From Heliopora coerulea (taxonomy: Eukaryota > Cnidaria > Anthozoa > Scleralcyonacea > Helioporidae), in contig JASJOG010000002.1 of the NCBI GenBank assembly GCA_030142905.1, positions 986,501 through 1,050,500 of the forward strand: a stretch of DNA of 64,000 nt, written 5' to 3'. Both the position numbers and the translations under genes were made by a program. Under the pieces are notes generated by a model. That model saw nothing but the letters and a program-made list of their open reading frames with translations, made no database searches and was not told the DNA's origin. Positions 44,816 to 59,600 of the stretch are shown here, one piece after another (within the stretch, counting starts at the first letter, position 1; the number at the start of each line of letters is the position of its first letter).

Positions 44816-47800
44816 ATATGTATATAAGGTTTACTGGTGTAATAATTTTGTCTGTCCTTGGTTTTGGGCACATGACGACGTGAAAGCTGGTTTGCTTGTG
44901 TAAAAAGAAGTAATTCGACAACATTCATGCAATAGCTCGCGATGACGATCGAAATTGCATTGACGCGTGACATCATTCTTTATCGTGGTTGCGGTTTATT
45001 TATTTGTTGGTTTCTTTGTTTTTTATTTGTTTACTTATTTTTCTATTTGTTTATGTATTTACTTTAAATTTCTTTGAACTCGAAAGTGTTTTAGATTTAG
45101 AACTGATTGTTAAAGAGGAGCATGTATAATTCAAAAACTAATAAAGCAGAAAAAATGCTAGAATATTTGAATTTGTTTATTTACTTATTTACTTATATAT
45201 TCATATATTTATATATTTATAAAGTATTTTATTTATTTGTTTATTGTAGTTATTAACTAATCAATCAAACTGTTAATGATACGGCGATCACGTTAATTTC
45301 ACATGCTATAGCAGAGATTCTTTTGTTAAAGTTTCTCCAACGTGGCTGTCGTGTCGTAATACCCAAACCTACAGTACGTTAGGTCAGGTATTGACAAGTT
45401 TGTCGGGGAAGTAATAACTTAATTTTGGGTTTTCTAAAAGACTAAAACATTTCCAAATTTATGAAATACACACAAATACCCAACGCTAAAACTTTAAGCT
45501 GACGTCACTCATGAAGACCTCCGGTGACCACTCTATTTTTTGTGTTTTTTTTTGGGGGGGGGTTTCATCATTTTTTTTCCCGATAGTGTTAGAAATAATT
45601 TTGTTGCGTTCCAGATTATCCAGATCACGAGGAAACCTTCTTTGTGAAACTAGAAGGTCATGGAGCTGGGCCTACATTGTGGTGTAACGAATTAAACGAG
45701 GTGCGCAATACGTTTTAGACAAAGAAATTGCATGTAACAAAGGAAGGCGTACAATTTTGAGCGTGGAGTATGTTTCATAATGTTCGTTTCGTCGATCATT
45801 AACCTTTATAGCCGTTACATCAATGATCAATCTGTTGTCAGGTGATTATTTCTATTGCTTTGTGGTGGCCAATGTTCTCCAATTTATGGGGGAATTTTTG
45901 ATCAAAAATCCACCAGTTCACAGTTTCGATGTTCATTTTTTTTCAAGATCAAATTAGTGTTTATGGTGTTCGCTCCCAAAGAACTTTATGTATTTATTTT
46001 GCCTCCGTGTTATTGGTCTATGATGCCATATTATCTGTTTTGTATCGAGCTCCCTTTTCAGATCTTTTCGTTGGCAGTTCACCGTTTTAATTGGCATCTT
46101 GTTCAGTTGGCGACTTAAATTCAGTTTTACTGTGTTTCTATAAATATATCACTGAAGATGCTGTATCACTTAGGAGTTTATGTTATTGAATATGTTATTC
46201 TTATGTTTTTAATAATTTAATTAATATTTCGGATATAATTGACTATTTCAGAATCATCCTGGGGGTAACATAAAGAGAAAATTTCATGAATTGGCCTAAG
46301 ATGAAATTTTCTATTCATGTTACCCTGAGGATGATTCTGAAATAGAATCGAAATACCGCACATCCTCACTGATATCGAGTGTTAAATTGTCGTGAGAATC
46401 ACTCATGCACTTAAATCGGATTAAACAAGCATACTGTTTCCAGTTGACTTGATAGCTCAATTGGTGTAGCTGAGATCTTGTTACCCGAAGATGCGAATTC
46501 GAATCCCGCTCAAGTCAACTTCTCTAGTTGACTTTAGCAGTATAGGTCAATTCATGAAATTTTCTCTTCATGTTTGGCTTTATTATTAATTTGCAGAGTA
46601 CGCTGATGTTCATTATTGTATTTTATTGCAGTTTATATTGGATTCTACGCGGAAGTTAAATTTTGGAGACGTTCTGACTAAGTAAGCAGACGGTTGAATA
46701 GTTCCTTAAAGTGAGGGTCTGTGCTGTTATGCGAAGTTCTCTCCGCTCAACAAAACAAACTGCGAAGGAAGAGACGAAAGCGTACGTTTGTAAACGACAA
46801 ATGCGCATGGTTCATCAAGCTAAAAGCTCAGAAAAGCTCCCTGAGCCCGCATGATTGTCGTCATCATTATCTTCTTTAGCCGAAATAAAACTTCATTCGT
46901 TCGCTCATTTGTTTGCTTATTAATTTATTAATTAATGCATGAATGAACGAACGAACGAACTAACGAACGAACGAGTGAATGAATGAATAAATAAATGAAC
47001 AAATTAACTGAAAGCTTGAGAGTTTTATTTAGTAATACTCTTGATATTAAGGTGACACAAATGTAGTACACGAGTCTCTCACCACTATGACTACGTATCC
47101 ATTCCACCTCCATGCAATTACCTGATTAAAGTTACTTTGGTCACATGTGAGAAAAGTTTTGTAAAGTTTTATCTCTACCAAGCATTGCTGCTTTTCTCCG
47201 GGTACTCCGGGTTCCTTCTATAGTAACCCTGGACCCGTGTGAGGTAGCCCTTGCCGGATCTCTTGCGACAGTTGAGCTGGCTTACACGGTTATTCAGAAT
47301 AAATATACACACTTTACTCCACTCCACTCTACTCCACTCCACTCCTCTCCACTACACTGCACTGCACTGCACAACAGTACACTACACTACACTACACTAC
47401 ACTACACTGCACTGCACTGCACTGCACTGCACTGCACTACACTGCACTACACTGCACTGCACTACACTACACTACACTACACTACACTACATTACATTAC
47501 ATTACACTACATTACATTACACTACACTACATTACATTACACTACACTCCACTCCACTACATTCATTCATTCATAAGTCTTTATTAAAAGTATACCCAGC
47601 AACAGACGTGCGAGTTTACAGATCAAATTTAAACTAAATTATTTACCTACTATAACAAGTTAAAAAGACTCCTATTTATAAAAGAACGTTTGAATCGTTC
47701 TGTTCGAACGCATGGTAATATAAAGTTATAACCTCGCTTTCGAGTATCTCTTGTCTTCTTTGGTGGAAGGAAGTCATACACTACACTGCACTGCACTACA

Positions 47801-49974
47801 CTACACTGCACTACACAACAGTACACTACACTACACTACATTACACTGCATTGCATTGCACTGCACTACACAACACTACACTACACTACACAACGCTAGA
47901 CTACCCCACACTTTGCTTTGCTTTACTTTACTTTACTGATCTCTGTCACGGAATAAAATTTAAAGTTCTTATGGAGGTACACACGTCCTCATACCTCACA
48001 TACGTGAACTTCACTGTTCGGAGTAACACATGTTAAAGTAAACAATATTTCAAAACTGGTCTTGGCAAAATGTTCGTGAGTTCTTGATTAGTAATACAGC
48101 GTTAAACTGTCATTTTTTTCGATTCTAGAGCGACGAAACTCCGTATGTCAACAAAAGCTGATGAAGTATCTGATGAAAAAGATATTTCAGATACGGTTGG
48201 TAACTTTGTATCTTTAGCTGTGCTTTTTACCTTGCTTACTGCCATTTTTTGGTAAGTACTGTCGTGTATCGAACAAGTGATGAAAAGCAAAATTTTGTTT
48301 TTAGTAGTCAATGAATTGTGGGGATGTGACGGCAAGGATACCTTGTGTGACTTTGTTTACATGCATTTGATAAGTAAAACGACCGATCCAAGTACTAACT
48401 CGTACTTTTGTTATACAATTTATGTTTGTTTTTTTGGTTCTTTTTCTGACCAGGTGAGCATTCGCGTTCATTCATGTAGTCAGACTACAGTATTTCCCAA
48501 TAGCACACTCAATTGGGGGCTTGAAGGGTTGTCCAAACAATATTACCCATCAACACATGCAGTAGGTTTTAACGAGAAAGTACGTGATAGTTTTGACATA
48601 TAATCCGTAGTCCCTTATGAAAGTCTCACGTGCCATTTCACCAGTGAATACAGTATTTCATTTGCGGAAATGTTTCAATTTCATGTGTGAAATAAAAATT
48701 TCATGTGTAAAATTGATCTTCACATGGGAATCTTCCATTTCTTGTGTGAAATTTATATTGCCTACACCACTACTTCAAATATAAAAATTTCAACCAAGGT
48801 ACTCGCTTGTGAATTAAGTACTACATGTGTGAACACGTTCCGGTTTCATTTGTCAAATCAAAGTTCCACTTGTAAAAATGTTCCAATTAGGTGCTTTTGT
48901 TACATGGAAAACGATACGTGAAATTTTCTTAAGGGATAACATCAACGTTTACGTTTCTGACCATACCTGCTTTCACGTTATTCTCTTGTATTCAATTTCC
49001 ATTGGCAGTGTTGGTTCCCACTTCGCAAAATCTGTTCTGAAAATTCGAACTGTATAAATATACTGAAATCAAATAGCCGTAGAATTCATGGGATATTTCA
49101 AGTCTGTCGTAGTATAGTTGTGCCAGGGCAACATTGCAACTTTTATGAACACTCGTAAATGTGGCATGTTGAGAGAAAAATTACTAAATTTAAAAATTAG
49201 TGATTAGAATACTTACTCGGAAATCGAAGTAATGTTTGTCTCAGTCGGAATGTAATTGCAGTTTCTGATTACGTTGTCCGAGAGGATAGACACGAGGACT
49301 TTTTCGCGAAATGCTTAAAATTAACCTAAGGCCAGAAAGAGATACGTTGCATCTTCTATATAAACAAGCCTCAAAAACCGCATATAGAAAAGTGATACAT
49401 ACGTCAATGCTTAGTGTTTAAACTGTACTTTTAACCTAACCCAAATTTTGCATGCCATACCATCTCATCTGTCAATCAGGTATTCAGATGTATGAGATGT
49501 ATCAGATGTGAATCAGGTGAATCAGGTAGTTGAAAGTCCCCAGTTCCATTTATGAATCTATCATTTTACATGTGAAATTAAGTTTAATATGTTGGTCCTT
49601 AAAATACGTGAAGTACATGGTTACGCAACAAAGTTTTACTTGTAATATCTTAAACTGTGGCATTGCCCATATGAATCAGGTATTCGTTTGTGAAAATCGT
49701 CTTAATGTCCCTCAAAAAGTTAAAAGGTTTAACAGTAGTCTTCCAACCTTTTAACTTTTTGTGCTGTTTTATACTGCCTACACAGCATCCCATTTTTATA
49801 TTAATGTCCCTCTGCAGTTTAAACATGTGAAATGACGTATGAAATTCGTAGGGGTAAGGACGTTTATTGCTAGAGAGTCTCGTATGTATGCGTATATATA
49901 TATGAATATACATGTATATGTATGAATGAATATATATATGAATGAATATATATATATGAATGAATATATATATA

Positions 49975-50016
<42 letters not shown>

Positions 50017-50638
50017 TATTATTCATATATTCATTCCTTTAAAGCTTCGATCCAGTCGAAAAGTGTTCTGACGGTTGGTATTCCTGCTCATTTACCTGAA
50101 AGACCTTGGATCGCGACCAAAAAAATTAAGAAAAAAAAATTTGCCCGAGATAGTATACAGAATGTGGTAGCTTAGTTTGTATGGAACTTTAATTCTCATA
50201 CCTCTGAAGCTTTTAATTCCAGAAAAGTTTCTTAGCCCATGATGGAAATCGAGTCCGTAACCTCCTGATCACCGGTGAGATGATCTAATCATTGAGCTAC
50301 GCAGATTCAGACGGTGGAACCAAATGTTACTTATTGTACTGGCCTAGCAGGTCAAAGAACCACTTCGCATTCGTAATCCTTGCTCAACATCTGTGTCGGA
50401 GATATTCTGAGAATATCCTTGTTTAATATTATCTGTTCTGTAATTGAACTACTATCTATAATATCACCCCATCGAAGGAGCGTCCTGATAACCTTATTGA
50501 TTTTGTCACGCTGTACTGTAGATTGATAAGACGCAGCAAAAATCCCTTCCTTAAATCTTCAATTACATGAGAACATTGTCGTAGTACAGGAAGTACGGTC
50601 TCTTGTACAGAATCAAAATGGTCGTTGTGAAACATTCG

Positions 50639-50671
<33 letters not shown>

Positions 50672-53600
50672 CTATCTCTCTCTCATATGAAAGTGCGAAA
50701 TGTTTAGTGAATATTCTGATTTAAATCCCTCCCTGAAGTAGCACAATAAGAATGTATGACCATTTTACGTGCTGATCGAGGAAAACTAATCAACAGCTGC
50801 AGATTTAAAAGTTATTTCAATGAAACCTAGTCGCTTTAGAGATATAAAAAAATTCGTTAATGGCGTTGGATTGGTGGGAGTGGTTAAGGTTGCTGTCTTA
50901 GGTTACCGAGCTATAGGGTGTGCGATGGGGTACCTGGATACGTAAGCTTAAATGCATGAAGCTAGGTAAGGGGATAATTTTTAGTTTCAAAGCTGGAAAT
51001 TCTGATCTCTAGCCGAGTTTTCTGGAGTCACCTCGAGCCCAACGTGGGAGTCTGTTAGCGACGAGGCGCGCCGTAACATTTTCTTTTCGCGGTCATACTT
51101 CTGGGGAAAAAGTGTATGATAACTTTGAATGATGGTAACATGACCTGACTTAAATGATAGATGAACTTTCGTCAAGCTCTGACCTCAGAAAAACGATATC
51201 TGAGCTCCAGACAGGGATCGGGCCCGCAACCTTCTAATGACCGGTGAGACGCTCTAACCGTTCAGCAACCAAGACTCAAATGGTGAGCTAATATATACCT
51301 CATCAATAACATGACTTATTACAACATAACGCGAAAGCTTAGTATTAGCAGATTATTTGAAAAAGGTAAATATCTTCTTGTTTTACTGTCCTTTAACCTC
51401 GTTAGCCCAGTAGACTGGAGTGGAGGATCCTCACTCTGCTAAACAGTGGGAGAATATAGCCCCTCACACCATGATTTACGCCACTGCCTCGATGATGGTT
51501 TCAGGACCAAGGAAGGTGGTCTGGGGGTTATGAGTAAACTTAAATTACAATTTTTAGTTTTATGCTAACAGATCTAATTCAGGTTTGGCTGGGATTCTTG
51601 TTTCTCGTTCTACCTGTAGCTCGATCAATGCAGCGACTTAGAAGATGCAGCGTTCACTACAGATTATGAACTAGAAATAACTCGGAAGAAGGTAAACGCA
51701 ATCTTTCATATTAATTCAAACATTCTCATAATACGTTACGACCGTGGATAATGAGGCGTTTACGCCGTAATCACATGATTAAAGAATTCGAATCGTTTAA
51801 TTTACTTATTTTTTTCATTCATTCATTTATTCATTCATCCGTCCGTCCATTCGTTCGTTCGTTCCTTTCTTCATTCATTCATTCATTCATTCGCTCGTTC
51901 ATTCGCTCGTTCATTCATTCGTTCGTTCATTCGTTCGTTTGTTCAATCATTCATTCGTTCATCAATTCAGTCAATTTTTTATTCATTCATTCATTTTCCC
52001 ACTCATTCACATCTTCAATTATTTGTCATTTTAATGCTTGCGCGCAACTTTTGCAGTTTAAAAACTTATTATGATTTAGTATAATTACACAGGTGATTAT
52101 CGAGAATCCGGATGGTGATTAGCTAAATTTATGTCATATTTCTCGATAATCACCTACAGGCGAACGTAACATTGAAGGTATTGACGCAAAATGACGACCA
52201 CCGTCTTACCTGTTAACGAGAAATTTCTAAAACAACCCGTTTACCAATTTCTTTCGAAAAATCACCTGTATAATTATACCAAGACAATTATTCGCCTTAG
52301 GCTCAGTGATTATTGTCGAAAAATCCTTGATTTCATCTCGGGAGTTGTTTAACAACAATCTCTTCGCCTTCGGCGAATAACTATTAAATATTGTTATTTA
52401 ATATTTTGTGATAATATACAAAGTTTCGTTAGTATTAATTTGAAGATTGTCTCGGTTCTTTCGCAATTCAAATCGCATTCTTATATCTGACGTAATGGAC
52501 AGTGTGTCGTCGACAAAATCAAATACAATAGTCTTCACAAAATCCTGAAGAAGGAAGGTTGTATACATCATAAATATTACAGATGATTATAAAAACAGAC
52601 TGAAAACCATTGTGCTGTTCATTAGAATTTTAATTAATAAATTGATTAAATTAATTTTTTAATCAAAATTGATTAAGTGATTGAATGACTGATTGATTAG
52701 TTGATTGACCGACTAATTGATTGACTGATTGAATGACTAATTGATTGATTGATTGATTGATTGACTGATTTGACTGATTGATTGATCGAGGAAGGAAACC
52801 GAAAGCCATGTTGTTGTAAATCCTTTTTTAACATCACTGTTAGAGGTCCCCAAAATTATTAACACGTGTATTTTTAATCTGTTCAGGAAAAGTGTATGCT
52901 AACCTTACAATTTCCGTTGTTGACTTCAAACTCGATGAATTAGTCTTTGAATGATACATCTTTTTTGTTCTGCAGAAACGATGGTTAGCAAAACTTAAGG
53001 AACTTAAGGAAGAGTCACTTGGTGACACAAACAAAGAAGTGGCTGCCATCCAACGTACGTATTTGGTAGCTAACTGTAGCATGATGGAAAAGACAACCAT
53101 AAAATAACCTTGGCTGGATGCGATGCGTTTCACTGTTAGTACGGGTAATAGCATGGTTTCGAGTGCAATTTGGCAAAATATGACAAATGCGTGTTTTTCC
53201 AAATTGCACCAGAAATCATGCTGTTACCAATTAATAATATGCATGAAAAAAGTAGAACAGTACCAAAAAAAAAAAAAGATAATTTAGAGCAAATTACTGT
53301 GTTACCTTTTTACGGCTCTGTGTTACCTTGGAGTTGCGTTGCTCATAGGCAATCAGAATCGAGAAATTTTTTCATGTATATTATTAAATCGGAAACACGA
53401 CACACTGCCGCTGTCACCAAGGCTTTTCGTTGTGTGGCCGTGAAAGTTGGCCACTGCGTTAATTGTCGCAAGGAATACTTACCGTTACATAGCATCACTG
53501 GCGTATGTCAGTGGCCATGCATATGGTGAAGAAACACGGCCTGGCGGAGTGACAGGAACATGGCCTGGCGGCCTGGTAGAATTTAAAAAATTAGGACTTT

Positions 53601-56600
53601 TGTCTGAGACGATTGTATCAAAAATGATTTGAACTCACACCTTATTTCGAAATTTATGTTAATGTTAATTTTATCGTTGCGAAAAAAGTAAGAAAATTAT
53701 GTCTGTACGTTAATTCGATTGCTACATTGCTCGCAGCAAAGCCTTTAGGCCCTTAATAGTGGTAGCTCCATTTGACTATTTTTAATCGACCGCATTACAG
53801 CCGTATTAGTACACTTTTAAAATTAGATTTTTAAGCTCCCAACGAGAATCGAACCTTTAACCATCTGATCTAACCATTGAGTTACACATACCTAGAATGA
53901 AGAGCGAGTATTACAAAGGAGTACTGGTTCGTAATGAACATATTGAGTAACAAGCATGAGAGCGTGCGTATGTCAAATATATCATCATTACGCCATAACC
54001 TCACACTATCAATTTCTTTTATGAACTCCTTTTATTATGCACAACAAATGCTGACTTGCCCATTTGCCGTTTGACGAACTGAGTGAAAATTTTCTGCATT
54101 TCAACAAGTGATTTAAGAGAATGTTCTTGACTTAATCTCTTTCATTTTACTGCATTTTAATTGGCTCTCGTCCTTGTGGTGTACGAAATTCATTTGAATT
54201 TTTTAAGTAAGGGCCGATTTATGTGAACGAAAAGGAACAGTAAATTGGTTGCCCTTCGTGAATAATGTCTGTGTTAGTGGTATGCTAATAAACATTCGTT
54301 TTCTTTCGATCGCTTTTTAATTCGAAGCACAAGTGGTTATTTGAAAAGAAGTTTCCACGAGTCTCTCTATGTAACTCGATGGGAATGCTGGGAAAATGTT
54401 TCCTATTTGCTTTATAAAATAAGTATGAAAAATAGCCGAAGTCGCGACCTTTTTTATTGTCATTAATGTGTAAATTCTCCTTACTGTGCCGGATGACGTA
54501 AGTGATGACGTGAGGATGACCGCATTTCTATCAAGTTATGGAATTCCAGACAATGTGATGCCATTCGGCTTAATTGCTTATTTGAAATGTAGTCATATTT
54601 AGATAAACGTCAAAGCGTTTAAATTAGAAAGAAGGAAGTAACTTAGGGCCTTTTCATACGTCGCACAATCGTCGCATTTAATTTAGACGAATTTAATTCT
54701 GTCGATTTAATGCAACGGTTATGCGACATATCAAACGATTCAAATTCGTGTGAAGAATTAAATTCGGTAGAGACGTTTTATCCGTCATGGTCAGACGGAT
54801 ACAACGTCTAAAATGCGTGTTTGTTCCAGACGACGTCGTAACATCGCATCGAATTAAATGCATGAATTATGATAATATGCGTTCTTTTTAGCCCGTGATC
54901 AAATGTTTCTTTGTCATGCGCATTGGTTGTTCATATGAAATTGTATAGAGAATTATTAAATTCGTCTAAACTAAATTCATGGTATGAAACGAACACGCAT
55001 TTACGTCGACTAATTGACAAAACCAATACCGTATGAATTAAATTCGCCTGAATTAAATGCGACAATTGTGCGACATGTGAAATGGCCCTTTCCTTTGGAA
55101 AACAGTTCTGCGCAGAATTTTAGACTTTTGTGACTTATTTGAAAGGTAGTAATATTTAGATACACCTCAAAGCGTTTAAGCGAGAGAGAAGAAAGTAACT
55201 TAGCGTTGGAAAACACCTCTGTGTAGAATTTGCTTTAGACATTTGTGACACTTTCCCGTGACATTTTGAGCAAGCACTTAGGCTACGGTTGTGGCGTCGC
55301 GCTTTATTGAGACACAAAGAAAACCTGAACAGAAGCAGGTTGAAAACAAGTAGCTAGTTCTGATTCTGATATTAAATTTCTCTGTTGTGATAGTTTTGAA
55401 AGTATTAGCATGGATATCTTTAGGCCCATACACTCAAGATGACTTCTGTGCAATTGTCTTTTAGTTCAAGACGGAAAGATATCAAAAACGAAGCAGATAT
55501 TTAGCGATAATGCTTCTTCAGGCGTTCTTATAAATGACTTAGTCAATATTATGGAAACCGCAAAGGTAAGCACTGCAATACGTTTCGCGAGGGTCAGGGT
55601 TCTTGCAGTAGATGATACCTACTGTAGGAAGATATTTCAAAATGTTTTTAAGATATTTATTTAAGATAATTATTTATTTTTATCTTTATTTAAAGATGGT
55701 AGTCAGTATTGAGACGAGGCTCGTGAGACTGGAGTTGAAAACGAACCTTGAGAATAGCCACTTTTTCTTTGCGGTCGAAATTATTATCTTGTCTTTCACG
55801 GCTGCCATATATATGAATGGGAAACCCTGATGTAGTGTTCATTTAGTCCAACCACAAAGCGTCCATATGTTTCTTTTTGGCTAAGATCTTAATTACATCC
55901 TCGTTCTATTCAATACATAAGTATGTTTAACAAACTGATCAACCGCTTATAAAGCTCTTACATTGAGCCTCATGAGTGAGATACTTCCAGCCCAGGACCT
56001 AGGACACTGCACATGCAAGCTGTTCGTTAGCAATAATTTCCGGGGTTAAGGACTACCAAACGGGGAAACATTGGTTTGAATAAATTTTTTTCCGTCGACA
56101 TTTCCTAATTTTACTACACGTGAGATATGGCTGCCGAATCAAGTCTTTCTAAACAAGCAGGTTTTCGAATTTTGCAAATGTTATAAATTTAAAGTGTTGC
56201 TACTCCGAAAATTTTACGGTTTAGAAGCAGAATTTTTCTAAGATCAATCGATATGTAGACCTGAAGTTATTCACGTTTACTTGACTTTTTTCTGTTATGA
56301 GAAGTTGTACTGAAAAACGCGTATGAGAAAAATTTTCGCCATTTACCTTGGGACCTGGTTGGCTTGCAAATTTTCGTCGTTTAATTTTGATGCTGACATA
56401 TTTTTGAGCCAATTTTTTTTTTTGTAATGTCTTTTGTTTGGCAAATTACTTAAAAGTTACTTTCAATCGATCCCAATAGACTACCCTTCTAGAACTGCCC
56501 AACTGAAGTTTATATCTGAGAACACACTGTTGGCGACAAAACGTGTGGACTTTTTTACTTGACTTACTTTTTTACAAGACTTGGTCTTAAGTCACATGAG

Positions 56601-59600
56601 AACTTTCGGCTAATTTGAAATTGTGGAGCTTTCGTTACAGTAGCAATTTAAAAACAAGGTTTACTTTCTCATCCGAGGTTTTATGTGTGGTAAATCAGGT
56701 TAACGTAGGTATAGTAACCTAACGTTTCTTCAACAACGTTTCTGGAGGTGGGTTTACAGGGTTTCGAACATGTAACAGCATTGTACGTTTTGACGTTTTC
56801 AGATCTTTTTTTCTAAATGTATCTCGAAAACGCGGCTTCTTGCCTTCGGTAATTTTCTATCTATTATGCGTCGTAGTCTGAAACACAGGTTCAATTTCTT
56901 TACATATGATAGAACTGAACAAGTTTTTTGTTGCTGTTGATATTTTACAACTTCAGTTTTAATACCGTGTGATCCTCAGAAGCTCAGTTCATCACGGCCA
57001 CTGGACGTTGTTTGGTTTTTGTTCTTGGAGTTACTCCAACATAAAACAATTTAAACCAGCTCTTTTTACAATTTATGACTTTTTTTCCGATTAGACATGT
57101 ACAAAGCTACATAACACACTGTAACCCAATGAGAATTGTTGGGATGGGTTTGCTTCATGTCTACTGTGTATTGCAAATCGGTTGTGTCACCGCCATCCAA
57201 TGACAATTTCACTATTTAATTTAATAATAATTTAATTTAATTTAATTTAACTTAATTTGAATTATTTTCCAACGGTAACCCATCAGTACTCCTAGGTAAT
57301 TGTTTTTCATGGGGCCGTAATCTACGTAATCCAGAAATTACTATAAAATTACAAGATGTACAATATACTGACACAATTATCTATCCTGATGCATCAATTG
57401 TTTTGATAAAATAGTTAATAAAGAAGTAACTTAAGTATTATTAAAAACTATCATCCCTTAGCATAAACTTGAATCTCTAAAGTAACTTCATTGGGTTTTT
57501 TTGTAATCATCAGGTAACTTATTCCTGCACACTGCTGCTGAATTACTGAAACTTTTCTTCAATAAATTTGTAATAATTAATGATTAACTCTGATTTTTTT
57601 CAAATTGTCATCTTTTTTTTTCCCAAACCAGGAAACAGGTATCTCTGCCGAGCCAATTGATGACAATATTTATTCTTGGTCGGTTCACGTGTCTGCTTTT
57701 TCTCCAGAAAGGTTTGTATCAACATAAAAAGAAATTACGTGTTGCTGTGAAAATCTACCCTTACTATGTTTCTTAAGAAAATTCTATAGATAGGGGCTAT
57801 CGTGAATGGCGTAGCCAAGAATTTCAAAATTGAAAAAGTGAGGTAGGATGGGGGAAGGAAAGTGTGCTTCAAATCATACCTTAAATTCTCTATCAAGCCC
57901 CCCTGGGGGACTTATTTATTTCAAACCTGTTTGAGGGGGACTTAATCGAGGGGAAGGGCGTATTTAATTTTGCCATAAGCCCGTAGGTTAGTAGTTATCA
58001 AGATCAAGAATTAGTTGGACCTTTGGGTCATTCTAGCGAAATTCAACAAGCATCCGCCCTGAAGGTTCTCGGATTTTCTTCAAATTCTCACCATTTGTTG
58101 GTATCCATGAGAAGAGTAATTCCAGAAAAGTTCAGCTCCATAGCTCTTACCAGTCAGATTATATGGCCATTTAAAGATTTAGGCAATTTCCGAAATTTTG
58201 AAAATATTGAATTTCTTTAATTTTTAGAGACCTATCATTCCAAGTAGCTTTTATCCCATGACTTGGGAAGTATGTTTCTTTAATCCCCACCATGTCAAGT
58301 CCCTCAGACACTAAAGACCGGTTGGTTTAACTCAACCAAAGTAGAAAAAAATTCCAACCGAAAATTAGAAAAAATTTCGAAAATCCACGTCTTGGGGGCT
58401 ATTTTTGAAAAAATTCAAAGTTTAGGTGGCTATTACTGAATAACAACAATTGGTGAGCGTCCCATCTTCTCTAATCTTACAGTAAGGCTTGGAATCTTAA
58501 CAGAACACTTGAATTCAATTATCCAAAAGCCTGTTTTCCAGTGCAATAGGGGGTCAAAAATGGGACAAAGTCAAAAAGTGCGAAAATTCGGGGTTTTTTC
58601 AATTTGTGAACCTCAATAACTCTTTATCACTAAGTTGAAACTATATATATATTCTGAAAGTACACCTAGTGGTGAGTTGTTTCCTTTCGTTTTTGATTGT
58701 TTCGTGTTATTTTTGACTTATTCCTAGTTTTATTCATTTTTCTTGAGCTTTGGAGGGAAAATACATTTTAAGAAATCTTTCTTGATTGACCCCTTCAACT
58801 ATCAATATGCGCCTAGTAGGATTTTTTCTACTTTTCAACCCTCTGAATCTATAAAGGTATTGTAGAATTATGAGGCCCCATTTGCCAATCACATTGATGT
58901 TGTTGTATAGTTAAGAGGTCGATGTCCAAGGATTTTCAGGTTTGAAAGTTTTCCTAATTGTCGCACATTTATTTACACCAAGTGGTGAGCTTAGAAATGT
59001 AGAAATAAAGTATTTCAAACTAATCTAAAAATCTATTTGCATCCCCTGAAAATGGCTCAAAATGGAAATTTCCGTTTTTGGGAGTAGTTCAGAGCCGCGG
59101 AAATCAATCATGGATACCAACAAATGGCGAAAATTTGAAGAAAATCTGAGAACCTTCAGGACGGACCCTTGTTGAATTTCGCTGGAATGACCTCTTTGCC
59201 TATAGAACTGTCGTTCCCACAGTGTGAATTTTTATCAGGTGAAAGTTGTAGCTTAAGATTTTCACCAACGGGAGTGAGGATTCTAGAGGACGGACTTGTG
59301 TCTCCAAGTGACTATATCGCTTTCTCAAACAACCAGAAACTGTTATCTATACTACATTAAGAACTAGAGTGCGAATGCTGCATGTGAATTCGTATCTGGA
59401 TTGGTACGGTTAAAATATATTAATACTGTCTGCTGTTTTTTCTTTTGTTTGTGACTGAAAATGTATATACATACATACATACATACATACATACATGCAT
59501 GCATGCATGCATGCATGCATACATGCATACATACATGCATGGATGCATACATACATATATATATATATTTCTAAAATTCATTATTAATTCATGAGGAAAA

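Noticed and set aside
46442..46520. Functional tRNA gene
   Set aside because: Mismatches in the T stem and an 8-nt anticodon loop; it fits a tRNA-derived SINE head better. The same applies to the copies at 50240, 51110, 53835 and 63160.
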